From Mucilaginibacter saanensis (GTDB taxonomy: Bacteria > Bacteroidota > Bacteroidia > Sphingobacteriales > Sphingobacteriaceae): a DNA stretch of 64,000 nucleotides. The stretch is from assembly GCF_014200575.1 (NCBI RefSeq), contig NZ_JACHBZ010000001.1:620001-684000 (forward strand). Reading direction: 5' to 3'. The notes under the pieces were generated by a model that saw only the letters and a program-made list of their open reading frames with translations, searched no databases and was not told the DNA's origin. Positions 19,196-27,732 of the stretch are shown piece after piece (within the stretch, counting starts at the first letter, position 1; the number at the start of each line of letters is the position of its first letter). The position numbers were made by a program, and so were the translations under genes.

Positions 19196-19777
19196 ATGAA
19201 TCCTAAGGTTGATTTTTATTTTAATAAAGCTGAAAAGTGGCACCAAGAGATCAAAAAACTTAGAATTATCGCTCTTGATTGTATGCTGACCGAAGAACTG
19301 AAGTGGGGTTGTCCTTGTTATACATTTCGGCAAAGTAACATCGTTTTAATACACGTGTTTAAAGAATACTGTGCCTTTTTGTTTTTCAAAGGTGCTTTGT
19401 TAAATGATACTAATGGAATCCTCATTCAGCAAACTGAGAATGTGCAAGCCGCGCGCCAGATCCGGTTCACGGGTCTTCATGAAATAGCTGAAATGGAACC
19501 CATTCTGAAGTCTTATATTTTTGAAGCCATTGAGGTGGAGAAAGCCGGTTTAAAAGTGGATTTGAAAAAGACGACCGAATTCACAATTTCAGAAGAATTT
19601 CAAAATAGATTAAACGCAATCCCCGCTTTAAAAACTGCTTTTGATGCATTAACTCCGGGCAGGCAAAGGGCTTATCTGCTGCATTTTTCTGCACCCAAAC
19701 AATCTAAAACCCGTGAGGCAAGGGTTGAGAAATATATACCGCAAATTCTCAATGGAAAAGGATTAGATGACCAGTAA
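19196..19777 (+). CDS. YdeI/OmpD-associated-like protein (DUF1801 + C-terminal YdeI domain)
   Basis: 193 residues. The N-terminal half is DUF1801-like (ELKWGCPCYTF, VLIHVFKEYCAFLFFKGA); the C-terminal half has the YdeI pattern (IPALKTAFDALTPGRQRAYLLHFSAPKQSKTR with the AR.EK..P.IL end). These proteins are widespread and poorly characterised. It is the last gene of the ArsR-led set, 29 bases after the DUF4256 gene. Confidence 0.86.
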   Translation: MNPKVDFYFNKAEKWHQEIKKLRIIALDCMLTEELKWGCPCYTFRQSNIVLIHVFKEYCAFLFFKGALLNDTNGILIQQTENVQAARQIRFTGLHEIAEMEPILKSYIFEAIEVEKAGLKVDLKKTTEFTISEEFQNRLNAIPALKTAFDALTPGRQRAYLLHFSAPKQSKTREARVEKYIPQILNGKGLDDQ

Positions 19778-20324
19778 AGGGGATGGGAAAATAAACTGAT
19801 CAAGCCTTAAGATATTATCATTCTAATAAACAGGGCCTCGTCGCGAAACCTGTTTACTGATTCTGCTTAACTGCCGGGCAATATTTCCGGGAAATATTGC
19901 CCGGCAGTTAATGAAAATTTAATGAATTAGAAATAATGACTAAATATATTCTTGAATTAAATGAATTTTGTTGCTGCAACGGCATTCTTGTTCCTGTTTT
20001 TTACTATAGCTTCATATTTATTATTTAATGTAGGGTTTCTGATCAAATTTACTTGATTTATTGCCTCCATCAGCTTTGTTTATTGCAGTTTGAAGGCCCA
20101 ATTGAACAATTAAATGGAATTTCCCAGCCAATTTTTGCAGAATATTTTGTTAGGCGGTAAGATTAACATAATTTGTATACATTTACCGCCATTCTACCGT
20201 TGCACAATTTTCAAGCAACTATATATATAAAACACCGTATAACAGGTGGTTTTGTTAGAGCAGAACCATTTGAGATGTGTTGGATGTTGTGCAAATGTAT
20301 TTTAAGGCTTACTTAAATTTATAA
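19778..20324. other. 547-base noncoding region with hairpins
   Basis: No credible ORF. It holds a weak stem TAAACAGG/CCTGTTTA (19827-19856), the perfect 20-bp hairpin at 19868-19910, then AT-rich DNA that should carry the promoter of the beta-helix lipoprotein gene. I found no convincing -33/-7 pair. Confidence 0.5.
19868..19910. terminator. perfect 20-bp hairpin with three-base loop
   Basis: TAACTGCCGGGCAATATTTC (19868-19887) is exactly complementary to 19891-19910, leaving only CGG as loop. It lies 90 bases after the YdeI-like gene. The stem is far stronger than most terminators but no T run follows, so it could be a terminator, an RNA-stability element or a cruciform. Confidence 0.55.
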
Positions 20325-21704
20325 ATGAAAAACAAAAACCCCTGGATACGTATGATAGCCGGTATGCTGGTTATATCGTCCTTCACCATGTGCACTAAAA
20401 GCACAAATCAAATTGAAAAACCGGTAAACTCTTCAGATCTGAACACGGATGCCGCAACTGCGCAAACCACAGCAGTTGCTGCCGCTACATATACAGTTCA
20501 GTCTGCTACCTGGACTATTGACGGTACCGCAATACCGCCTGGAGCTGTTATATATATTACTGCCGGGCAAAGAGGTGCCTTGCTACTTAAAAATATTAAA
20601 GGAACGGCAGCAAAACCTATTACAATTATTAATAAAGGCGGTAAAGTAACATTTTCAACAACAACTACTGCCTCATACGCCTTTAAGACACAAAATTGCC
20701 AGTACTTTAGGATAGTGGGAAGTGGAACCCCTGGCATTACGTATGGGTTTAATGTAAATGGTGGTAACATTGGTATGACGATGGATGATCTGAGCTCAGA
20801 CTTTGAAATTGCCAATGTTGAGGTTCATAATAGTGGATTTGCAGGTATAATGGCAAAAACAGACCCGAGTTGTGATCCGGCAACATGGCGCGGTCATTTT
20901 ACAATGAAAAATGTAAGTATTCACGATAATTACGTTCACAACACAGGCGGTGAAGGCCTTTATATAGGAAATTCCTTTTATGCCGAAGGAGTATCGACTT
21001 CTTGCGGTACAGTTTTACCTCATGATGTAGTGAACCTTAAAATATGCAGAAACTTTCTTGACGCTACCGGCGCCGAAGGTATTCAGGTTGGCAGTGCCAT
21101 TTCAGGATGTGAGGTTTTTAATAATGTGGTTAAAAATCCGGGAGTAAGTCCTTTTGAGGCATATCAAAATAACGGCATACAGATAGGAGAGGGTACCGGA
21201 GGCAAGTGTTATAATAACCTGGTTATGGGTGCGCCAGGTAACGGTATTATCGTTCTTGGTCTTGGCGACAACCTGCTGTATAATAACTTAGTGCTAAACT
21301 CAAAAGGTTACGGCATTTTTGCAGATTCAAGATATACCCCGGGACCGCATTTTCAGTTTATTAATAACACCATCGTGGCTTCTGCTTTAGGTGGTATAAA
21401 ATTAGATTCTGAACTTATCCCGATGAATACTGTTATTAATAATGTTATTATACAGTCGGTAACAAGTCTTGCAATAATCAGAAAAAGCACCAGTGTTAAG
21501 CTTACCTCTTTAAATAACTATATTGGTAGTAATGTAAGCGCTTGTCAGTTTGTAAACTACAGTGGACAAAACTTTCATTTATTATCGTCATCTCCCCTTA
21601 TCAATAAGGGTGCAAACGTATTAGCGTATGGCGTAAGTGCCGATTATTACGGTAAGTTACGCCCGTCTGGTGCTGCTTTTGATATTGGAGCCACCGAGTA
21701 TTAA
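20325..21704 (+). CDS. right-handed parallel beta-helix lipoprotein
   Basis: 459 residues. The N-terminus looks like a lipoprotein signal (SSFTMC; Cys about 24). After a Thr/Ala-rich linker comes a region of parallel beta-helix repeats (about 90-400) with Asn ladders such as NNLVMGAPGNGIIVLGLGDN and NNGIQIGEGTGGKCYNN. The end, NKGANV...SGAAFDIGATEY, is the common C-terminus of secreted beta-helix (choice-of-anchor-Q-like) proteins. Many such folds are polysaccharide lyases or galacturonases, but I see no identifiable catalytic motif, so enzyme activity is not claimed. It stands alone, bounded by hairpins on both sides. Confidence 0.8.
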   Translation: MKNKNPWIRMIAGMLVISSFTMCTKSTNQIEKPVNSSDLNTDAATAQTTAVAAATYTVQSATWTIDGTAIPPGAVIYITAGQRGALLLKNIKGTAAKPITIINKGGKVTFSTTTTASYAFKTQNCQYFRIVGSGTPGITYGFNVNGGNIGMTMDDLSSDFEIANVEVHNSGFAGIMAKTDPSCDPATWRGHFTMKNVSIHDNYVHNTGGEGLYIGNSFYAEGVSTSCGTVLPHDVVNLKICRNFLDATGAEGIQVGSAISGCEVFNNVVKNPGVSPFEAYQNNGIQIGEGTGGKCYNNLVMGAPGNGIIVLGLGDNLLYNNLVLNSKGYGIFADSRYTPGPHFQFINNTIVASALGGIKLDSELIPMNTVINNVIIQSVTSLAIIRKSTSVKLTSLNNYIGSNVSACQFVNYSGQNFHLLSSSPLINKGANVLAYGVSADYYGKLRPSGAAFDIGATEY

Positions 21705-21842
21705 TATTGAGTCGAAAACCTGGTTGGGGAGCCATCGGCACCTTGTTTCATAGACAAAAAACAACGTGTTGTACCAACCACTAATATTATCTTCGGCCAA
21801 CATTGATGTAGAAGGTGCTTTGTTCCGGTGAGTACGCGTAAA

Positions 21843-21884
21843 TAAAAAGTCCCCCTAAATCGGTAATTTAAGGGGGCTTTTTAG
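21843..21884 (+). terminator. terminator-like hairpin downstream of beta-helix gene
   Basis: AAAAAGTCCCCCTAAAT pairs with ATTTAAGGGGGCTTTTT with small bulges; the right arm ends in T residues. It is about 140 bases after the stop codon of the beta-helix gene. Confidence 0.65.
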
Positions 21885-22202
21885 TTTATCACTCAGCTGA
21901 GATCGAATACATTTTATTTACTTGTTATATGCCTGGCTTTACAATTCACATAAGTATTAAAATGCATTAGGTGATTAGTATTACAGAAAAAAAATGTTTC
22001 ACTTAGAAGAGTGATGAGAGCCTGATTAATTTAGGTTCAGCTATTCACAATAATAAACAAAAATCCCCAATCCGCCGGGGAGGTCACTTAAAAAGTCCCT
22101 TAGAAATAGAAGGCAAATGTTAAGCCGCATAAAGTTCGATTTGATGCTTTGAGAATCGTTTATATGAGTGGAACGTTGATCAGATTGCTCTATAACCCAA
22201 AG

Positions 22203-22243
22203 AAAAGGGGATGTTCATGATTTATGATACATCCCCTTTTTAT
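22203..22243. terminator. bidirectional terminator before outer-membrane protein gene end
   Basis: AAAAGGGGATGT (22203-22214) pairs with ACATCCCCTTTT (22229-22240); the stem continues inward with TCAT/ATGA and one bulge. A and T runs at both ends suit termination in both directions, mainly for the - strand beta-barrel gene whose stop is at 22322. Confidence 0.75.
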
Positions 22244-22321
22244 TATCCAATTTTAGTGGACTTTTTAAGTTCCATCGCATAAGCAACCGGGATTTTTAAA
22301 TATAAACCAGCAGTATGTCTG

Positions 22322-22942
22322 TTAGAAAACGTAGAAGATGCTGGCCTGAATGCTGTTGTTTTTGAAATCGCCTAAGAGCGGTGAAGGGGTTTCCTGAACC
22401 TTTTGCATACCATAAACATATCTCGCACCTATTCCCAGACCCATTTTAGATTGGTAGCCAAGACCGCCGGCCACACCGAAATCAATCTTTTTAGCAAATT
22501 TAAGGTCAGTTAATCCGCCGATGTCTTCCTTTACTTTAAAGCTTGCCTGCGGACCTGCTTCTACATAAAAGCCGGAATTAGTGCGGTACTTGAAAAGGAT
22601 GGGAACAGAGGCGTAAGAAAGTTTGATATCTTGTGCAGCAAACGGACCTGCTTTAACTTTGGCTCCCTGCAGGGAGTAAAGGAACTCTTCCGATACCAGG
22701 AAATTGTCAGTGATTCTGTAAGAAACGGTAAGCCCGGCGTGGAAACCAGGAAGCGGGTCTGTTGCGAAAGTGGCGTTGGTAAAGTTACTGTAGTTACCAC
22801 CTGCGGTTATACCAAATTCAAGACGGCTTGCTATTTTCTTGAAAAAGCCCTGATCGGCAGGAGCTGTAGTGGTTGTCGCGGTGGTCTGGCTGAAACTCCT
22901 GGCCGATGTCAGGATCAGAATAACTAAGATTAATTTTTTCAT
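22322..22942 (-). CDS. outer-membrane beta-barrel protein (PorT/OMP_b-brl family type)
   Basis: 206 residues with a signal peptide (1-19, SFSQ) and a Thr-rich spacer, then alternating amphipathic strands (RLEFGITAGGNYSNF, FHAGLTVSYRITDNF, YASVPILFKYR, GFYVEAGPQASFK, FGVAGGLGYQ, LGIGARYVYG) and the terminal SIFYVF. This is the 8-stranded barrel family common in Bacteroidota. Role unknown. It lies downstream on the same strand as the LytTR system at 23528-25385, with a 585-base gap, so it could be one of that system's targets (inference). Confidence 0.85.
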   Translation of the reverse strand: MKKLILVILILTSARSFSQTTATTTTAPADQGFFKKIASRLEFGITAGGNYSNFTNATFATDPLPGFHAGLTVSYRITDNFLVSEEFLYSLQGAKVKAGPFAAQDIKLSYASVPILFKYRTNSGFYVEAGPQASFKVKEDIGGLTDLKFAKKIDFGVAGGLGYQSKMGLGIGARYVYGMQKVQETPSPLLGDFKNNSIQASIFYVF

Positions 22943-23527
22943 AAAATTCTTTTTTATTTGTGTTTTCTTATTAATAGCCTTGGGCTGTTCGTTTTATTTA
23001 AGTCAAAGGTGCGGCGTTTTGGCAGCCTAGGAAAGCGAAATGTGACCGAAGCGGGCAAAGTTGCGGGTTAAGCGGAAAAACTGCATTTAAACGAAAATGG
23101 CAGAAAACGTTATTGACGGAGGATATGAAATCGGGAGATCGGAATGAAGCGCTGCAGTTCAAAGAAACAGATTGACCCGTTGCCGTCCGTGTTTTCATGA
23201 ATAAGAAAAGGTTAATAAATGCGGTAGTAAAGACATTTTTACGGGCTCGCAGCTGAGCCGCCTGTTTGATGTTATAAGAAATTTATATGCTATCCGGTAA
23301 ATGTTTAATCAGCACATGGATTGTTCCTGAACTTACGCCGTTTTGACATTTAACCAGGGATTAAATATTATGTGATTTTGAATTGAATGTAGGGCGATTC
23401 CAGATTAGTTTTAAGCATAAACCAAGTGAAGCAATGGTGCCTCAGTGATATCAATTCGCACCTGAATAGAAACGAAACAGGAAAGAGAATAAAATTGATT
23501 GCCCGGAGCAGGCAAAAACGGAAAAGG
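22943..23527. other. 585-base noncoding region upstream of the beta-barrel gene
   Basis: No credible ORF; short ones on both strands look like chance. It contains CCGAAGCGGGCAAA near 23046 and CCGGAGCAGGCAAA near 23504, similar to a motif upstream of the second kinase gene at about 27302. The promoter of the beta-barrel gene should be here but no clear boxes were found. Confidence 0.4.
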
Positions 23528-24295
23528 TCAGTTCCCTGCCAGCCAGGTGAGGAATTGAGAAGCCTTGCCTTTGCTGACAATCACTTTTTCGGGCAGGGGG
23601 GCATTCAGGTTGAGCGAGAGTTTTCTGGAAAAGAAGCTGGATACATCTACAATAGCGCTTCTGCACACCAGGAACTGCCGGTTAGCTCTGAAGAAATTAT
23701 TGCCTGATAGCTTTTCAAGGTCATCAAGCGTCTTGTTTGGGAAATATATCTTCCCCGAAAAAGTAAGTAGATGGCTTATTTCATTTTCAAGATAAAACAG
23801 GGCCACGTCACCGATTTTTATCGGTATGATTTTATCCTGATGATAAACAAGTATCGTGACTGCCGTTCGGTTGTCCCGTTCTGTTATTGCTTTCCATAAC
23901 TCACCATATTGCGTAAATGGGTCCGCAGCGTACTTTTTTGTCAGATCGTCAAACTTTTGCAAGGCCTGCTGTAGCATTTGCCTGGTGAATGGTTTTAAGA
24001 TATAATCGATACCGTTTGCGCGGAAAGCCTCCAGTGCATATTCATCATAAGCGGTGCAAAAGATCACGGGAGCTTTAACAGGAACCGCCATAAATATCTC
24101 AAAACTCAACCCGTCACCAAGCTGAATATCGCTGATGATAAGATCGATCGGCGGGTTTTCCCCGAAATACGAAATAGATTCCTTTACCGAAAGCAGCTTT
24201 ACGATATTTAGCGGCTTGCCTGTCAGTTCCCTTATATTAATTTCCAGGTTATCAGAAACTATCTGTTCATCCTCAATGATCACTATGTTCATCAC
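23528..24295 (-). CDS. LytTR-family response regulator (pair 1)
   Basis: 255 residues: a CheY-like receiver (1-120) with acidic pocket IIEDE, phospho-acceptor Asp in LIISDIQLGDG, conserved Thr in FCTAYDEYALEAF and Lys in YILKPF; then a LytTR DNA-binding domain (about 150-250; IPIKIGDVALFYLE, NFFRANRQFLV). Its start overlaps the end of the kinase gene by 23 bases, so the two are translationally coupled. It is very similar to the second regulator at 25470-26237 (the YILKPFTRQ and YHQDKIIPIK blocks are shared), so the pairs arose by duplication. Confidence 0.93.
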   Translation of the reverse strand: MMNIVIIEDEQIVSDNLEINIRELTGKPLNIVKLLSVKESISYFGENPPIDLIISDIQLGDGLSFEIFMAVPVKAPVIFCTAYDEYALEAFRANGIDYILKPFTRQMLQQALQKFDDLTKKYAADPFTQYGELWKAITERDNRTAVTILVYHQDKIIPIKIGDVALFYLENEISHLLTFSGKIYFPNKTLDDLEKLSGNNFFRANRQFLVCRSAIVDVSSFFSRKLSLNLNAPLPEKVIVSKGKASQFLTWLAGN

Positions 24296-25385
24296 TTAAT
24301 AATTTAATGCTTACGGTAAATGTTTCCTTATCTTCTTTAATTATCACCTCGTCTCCTGACCATAAGCGGTAACGCTCTGCCAGGTTAGCCAGGCCGTGCC
24401 TGGTGGACTGCGGTTTTATGATCTTCTTTTTGAGATTATTGTGTACTACAATGCGATCTCCCTGACAGAAGATTTGTACGATGAGAGGTGCCTGCGTGGT
24501 CAGATCGTTGTGCTTAATAGCATTTTCCAACAGAGGCTGCAGTGAAAAGGAAGGCAGGTAATATTTATTCAGCGGCTCATCCGGGACATCTATCCTGCAA
24601 TCAAGCGCGGTACCAAACCTGATCTTCTGCATTTCCAAGTAATCATTTAGGAGGGCCAGTTCCTTATCAAGGCTTGAAATTTTTTGATCATGGTTCTCGA
24701 TGGAAGCTCTCAGAAAATTAGCCAGGTGTACGATATAAGTTTCACCGGCATTCAGATCTTTCCGGTAAAGTGCATTTAAGGTATTCAGCGCATTAAAAAG
24801 GAAATGGGGGTGTATCTGCTGTTTCAAAAACAGGTTGGCCGCCTCGGCATGTGTCGCCTTTAACCGGGAGAATTCCAGATCAGCTTTCGATTTGTCGTGC
24901 TGCAGAAGCACCAGATCGAAGGCCACTATAAACATCGTATTGACCACAACCCCGGAGCAGATAAAAGTGATGACCATATCACGATCAAAAAGTTGCGGGT
25001 TGGGATTAGAGTATGGCGCGAAAAAGGGCCATATGATAAAGTAGGCTAATATTCCGGCTATATAGGTTAGGAGGTACCGGGATAACTTTAGCCTTGTACG
25101 GCTAAGTTTTAATTTTCCGTTCAGCAGTATCAATATCCCTAAATGACTTAGTCCGATGATGGTGATGACGATAAAGGTGAGCAGGGTATTTATCAGCTGA
25201 TGTACCTCGTTCTTGTTTTGGTAGAGGTAGATGCAGATAACCATGCTCACCACTACCGAAAGCAGCAAGGTAAGCCAGAATAAATTTTTAGCAGGCAGGT
25301 TTCTCCCCATAACATACAAATATAACAGCATATCAGGGAAATAGTACAGTTGTACGGCGGCTAAAAAATCAGTCGTTTTATTCAT
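24273..25385 (-). CDS. LytS/YehU-type membrane histidine kinase (pair 1)
   Basis: I place the start at MNKTTD (25385); an ATG nine codons upstream is possible. The N-terminal half has several hydrophobic segments (about 8-150). The His_kinase (PF06580-type) domain follows with phospho-acceptor His in QQIHPHFLFNALNTLNALY, and a HATPase part with LQPLLENAIKHN and the GLANLAERY lid motif. There is no obvious large periplasmic sensor domain, so the signal may be sensed within the membrane. It overlaps the response-regulator gene and is followed upstream by the second pair. Confidence 0.91.
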   Translation of the reverse strand: MNKTTDFLAAVQLYYFPDMLLYLYVMGRNLPAKNLFWLTLLLSVVVSMVICIYLYQNKNEVHQLINTLLTFIVITIIGLSHLGILILLNGKLKLSRTRLKLSRYLLTYIAGILAYFIIWPFFAPYSNPNPQLFDRDMVITFICSGVVVNTMFIVAFDLVLLQHDKSKADLEFSRLKATHAEAANLFLKQQIHPHFLFNALNTLNALYRKDLNAGETYIVHLANFLRASIENHDQKISSLDKELALLNDYLEMQKIRFGTALDCRIDVPDEPLNKYYLPSFSLQPLLENAIKHNDLTTQAPLIVQIFCQGDRIVVHNNLKKKIIKPQSTRHGLANLAERYRLWSGDEVIIKEDKETFTVSIKLLSDEHSDH

Positions 25386-25469
25386 CTTCTTATTGGATAC
25401 TTGCCATTCCAACGGGCGCGGACAGGTTATACCTTTATCACGACCGAACGGAGTAATCAGCTTGTACCG

Positions 25470-26237
25470 TTATTTGCCCATTGCTAACCAGTTCAGGAAT
25501 TGTGACGATCTCGCCTGGCTCACGGTCACTTTATTATGGAAGGGGATATTGAGATTTATGGATAATTTTCTGGTGAAAAAACTGGAGACATCGACAATGG
25601 CTTTCCGGCAAACCAGGGATTGTCTATTGGTCCGGAAAAAGCAATTTCCGGAGAGTTTTTCCAGTTCATCCATGTTCTTATTGGGATAGTAACTCTTGCC
25701 GCCAAAAGTCATCAGGTGGGTAACTTCGTTTTCTATATAGAAAATGGCTATTTCATCCATTTTGATAGGAATGATCTTATCCTGGTGATATACGAGGACG
25801 GAAGCTGCCTGCTGGGTGTCCTTACCGACAAGCAGCCGCATCAGCGCATCATACTGCGGTGTCTGTTCTGTTGAGAACACCTGCTGCAGCTGTTTGTATT
25901 TCTGGATAGCGCATTGCAGCGTCTGGCGGGTAAATGGTTTTAAGATATAATCTATGCCGTTAGCCTTAAACGCGTCCAATGCGTACTCATTATATGCGGT
26001 ACAAAAAATAACCGGAACGGAAACAGATTTAGCCACAAATATCTCGAAGCTAAGACCGTCACCCAACTGTATATCACTAAAGATGAGATCCTGGGGTTCG
26101 GCTTTTCTGAAATAGGCGATCCCCTCTTTTACCGATCTCAACTTGACGATGTAAACGGGCTGATCTATTAATTCCCTGATATTCCGTTCGAGGTCGTCCG
26201 CAACCAGCTCTTCATCCTCAATGATCGTTATTTTCAT
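25470..26237 (-). CDS. LytTR-family response regulator (pair 2)
   Basis: 255 residues, the same length and layout as pair 1: receiver with IIEDE, phospho-acceptor Asp in LIFSDIQLGDG, FCTAYNEYALDAF and YILKPFTRQ; then LytTR domain with YHQDKIIPIKMDEIAIFYIE and FFRTNRQSLV. The gene overlaps its kinase by 20 bases and lies 84 bases before the pair 1 kinase, so all four genes may be one transcript. The recognition part of LytTR is similar but not identical between the two regulators, so overlapping targets are plausible (inference). Confidence 0.93.
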   Translation of the reverse strand: MKITIIEDEELVADDLERNIRELIDQPVYIVKLRSVKEGIAYFRKAEPQDLIFSDIQLGDGLSFEIFVAKSVSVPVIFCTAYNEYALDAFKANGIDYILKPFTRQTLQCAIQKYKQLQQVFSTEQTPQYDALMRLLVGKDTQQAASVLVYHQDKIIPIKMDEIAIFYIENEVTHLMTFGGKSYYPNKNMDELEKLSGNCFFRTNRQSLVCRKAIVDVSSFFTRKLSINLNIPFHNKVTVSQARSSQFLNWLAMGK

Positions 26238-27255
26238 TTTTTAACAATTTAATACTTACTGAAAATGTATTCCCGGCCTCACTGATATGAATGTCATCCC
26301 CTGACAATAGACGATACCTCTCCGCGAGGTTGGCCAAGCCATAGTTGGTTGAAGGTACCTTCATGTTCTTCATCTGGAGATTATTACTGATCACCAGCCA
26401 CCCCTCTTTTTGGCTGATGGTTACTACCAAGGGGAGCTCCTGAGTGAAATTATTGTGTTTGATGGCATTTTCTAATAAGGGCTGCAAAGAAAATGACGGC
26501 AGATAGAACTTTTTTAAAGTTTCATCGGGTAAGGTTATCGTACAGTTCATAGCCGTACCAAATCTTATCCGCTGCATTTCAAGATAATCAGTCAGCAAGC
26601 TGATCTCGTCTTCCAGTCTGGCAATATTAGACGCGTGATGATATATGGAGGCCCGTAGAAAATTCGCCATATGTACAATATAATCATCGCCTGCCTGAGC
26701 ATTCTTATGATACAGGGCTTTAAGCGTGTTCAGCGCGTTGAACAAAAAATGGGGTTGGATCTGCTGCTTTAAAGCAAGGTTCATCGCTTCCCAGTTCGCC
26801 GCATTTAGTCTGGAAAGCTCCAGATCACTGTACATCTTATGTTCATACAGCAATACGGAGTCATGTAGCAGCGTGATGAAGGTATTGATGACAAGACCTG
26901 ATCCGACAAATGCGAAGAAAGTACCCGGATCCCAGAAAGGCCACACGAGGTCTGACACACATCCAAACGCAGGCCTTAACAACAGATAGATCAGCACACT
27001 GGTAGCATATGTTAACAGACGGCGATAAACAGAGAATTTCTTCGCCCGGATTGACAGCTTTTTCGAAAGCACGATCATCAGGAAGATATCCGCATGGCCA
27101 ACCAGCAGTATACCTGACATCGTTAGCAAAGTTAGCGGTACGATGTGAACCGGTGCACAGCTATGTGAAATGACCAGATAGAAGATAAAACCGATGATAA
27201 TCGATTGCAGCCAGGTCAGCCAGCTTAAGCGTCTTAAAGGTAATTTCTCATCCAT
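26218..27255 (-). CDS. LytS/YehU-type membrane histidine kinase (pair 2)
   Basis: 345 residues. Several hydrophobic segments in the first ~150 residues, then phospho-acceptor His in QQIQPHFLFNALNTLKALY, and HATPase motifs LQPLLENAIKHNN and GLANLAERYRLLSGDD. It is paralogous to pair 1 through most of its length but with a shorter N-terminus. It is the first gene of the presumed four-gene unit. A TAGCTTTA about 30 bases upstream on the - strand is a one-mismatch -7 box without a good -33 partner. Confidence 0.91.
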   Translation of the reverse strand: MDEKLPLRRLSWLTWLQSIIIGFIFYLVISHSCAPVHIVPLTLLTMSGILLVGHADIFLMIVLSKKLSIRAKKFSVYRRLLTYATSVLIYLLLRPAFGCVSDLVWPFWDPGTFFAFVGSGLVINTFITLLHDSVLLYEHKMYSDLELSRLNAANWEAMNLALKQQIQPHFLFNALNTLKALYHKNAQAGDDYIVHMANFLRASIYHHASNIARLEDEISLLTDYLEMQRIRFGTAMNCTITLPDETLKKFYLPSFSLQPLLENAIKHNNFTQELPLVVTISQKEGWLVISNNLQMKNMKVPSTNYGLANLAERYRLLSGDDIHISEAGNTFSVSIKLLKNENNDH

Positions 27256-27732
27256 TGTAGTAAAGCTAAATCAATTACTCCGGCTGTTTACATCCTTTTA
27301 GCCCGAAGCAGGCAAAAAGGAACCTAAAAGGGGCAATTTCCTGTTTAAAAAACTGAAGGTTATTTTTGATCATTCCCGGGCTAAAAAGAAACAGGAAAGC
27401 CGCTGTTTTTTAACACCAGCCGTTATCGTTCCGGACTCGGATCATGGTGATAATAATGCAGAATATCATTTTTCTCAGGCCGCATTTTTGGACACACCAG
27501 TCATTAAATTAAAATGTTTCACTTTATTGACCGATACTGATTTAAAGTCAAGTGTTGACTTACAGGACCGCAGGCAGCATACCGGGGGATGGTTTATGCT
27601 ATAATCAAACAGTTCCTGTTTCTTACCGACCATACCATTCGTCGATTTGTTCTGGCTGGACGTCGATTTCAGGAAGAACATCTGCCGGACTTTGTTACCT
27701 TGTAAAAAATTAAGTTCACTCATTCAACAAGC
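27256..27732. promoter_or_regulatory. divergent control region, kinase 2 / dipeptidase
   Basis: 477 bases between divergent genes. It contains the left copy of a diverged ~75-bp repeat (27421-27494) and a GCCCGAAGCAGGC motif at 27300-27312. An 82-codon ORF on the - strand here has no recognisable domain and I do not call it. Confidence 0.5.
27421..27494. repeat. diverged ~75-bp direct repeat, copy 1
   Basis: From CGTTATCGTTCCGG to CGCATTTTTGGACA this aligns with 29345-29419 with about 12 mismatches and one gap. Nearly all differences are transitions. It lies about 240 bases upstream of the dipeptidase gene. Confidence 0.75.

Larger units (their letters stand above)
21705..22321. other. 617-base noncoding region between convergent genes
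   Basis: No credible ORF. It holds two terminators, at 21843-21884 and 22203-22243, annotated separately. The rest is AT-rich without a recognised element. Confidence 0.5.

Noticed and set aside
27475..27723. 82-codon frame on the - strand upstream of the dipeptidase gene
   Set aside because: No recognisable domain or signal, overlaps the control region with the repeat copy, and starts almost at the dipeptidase start; likely chance.
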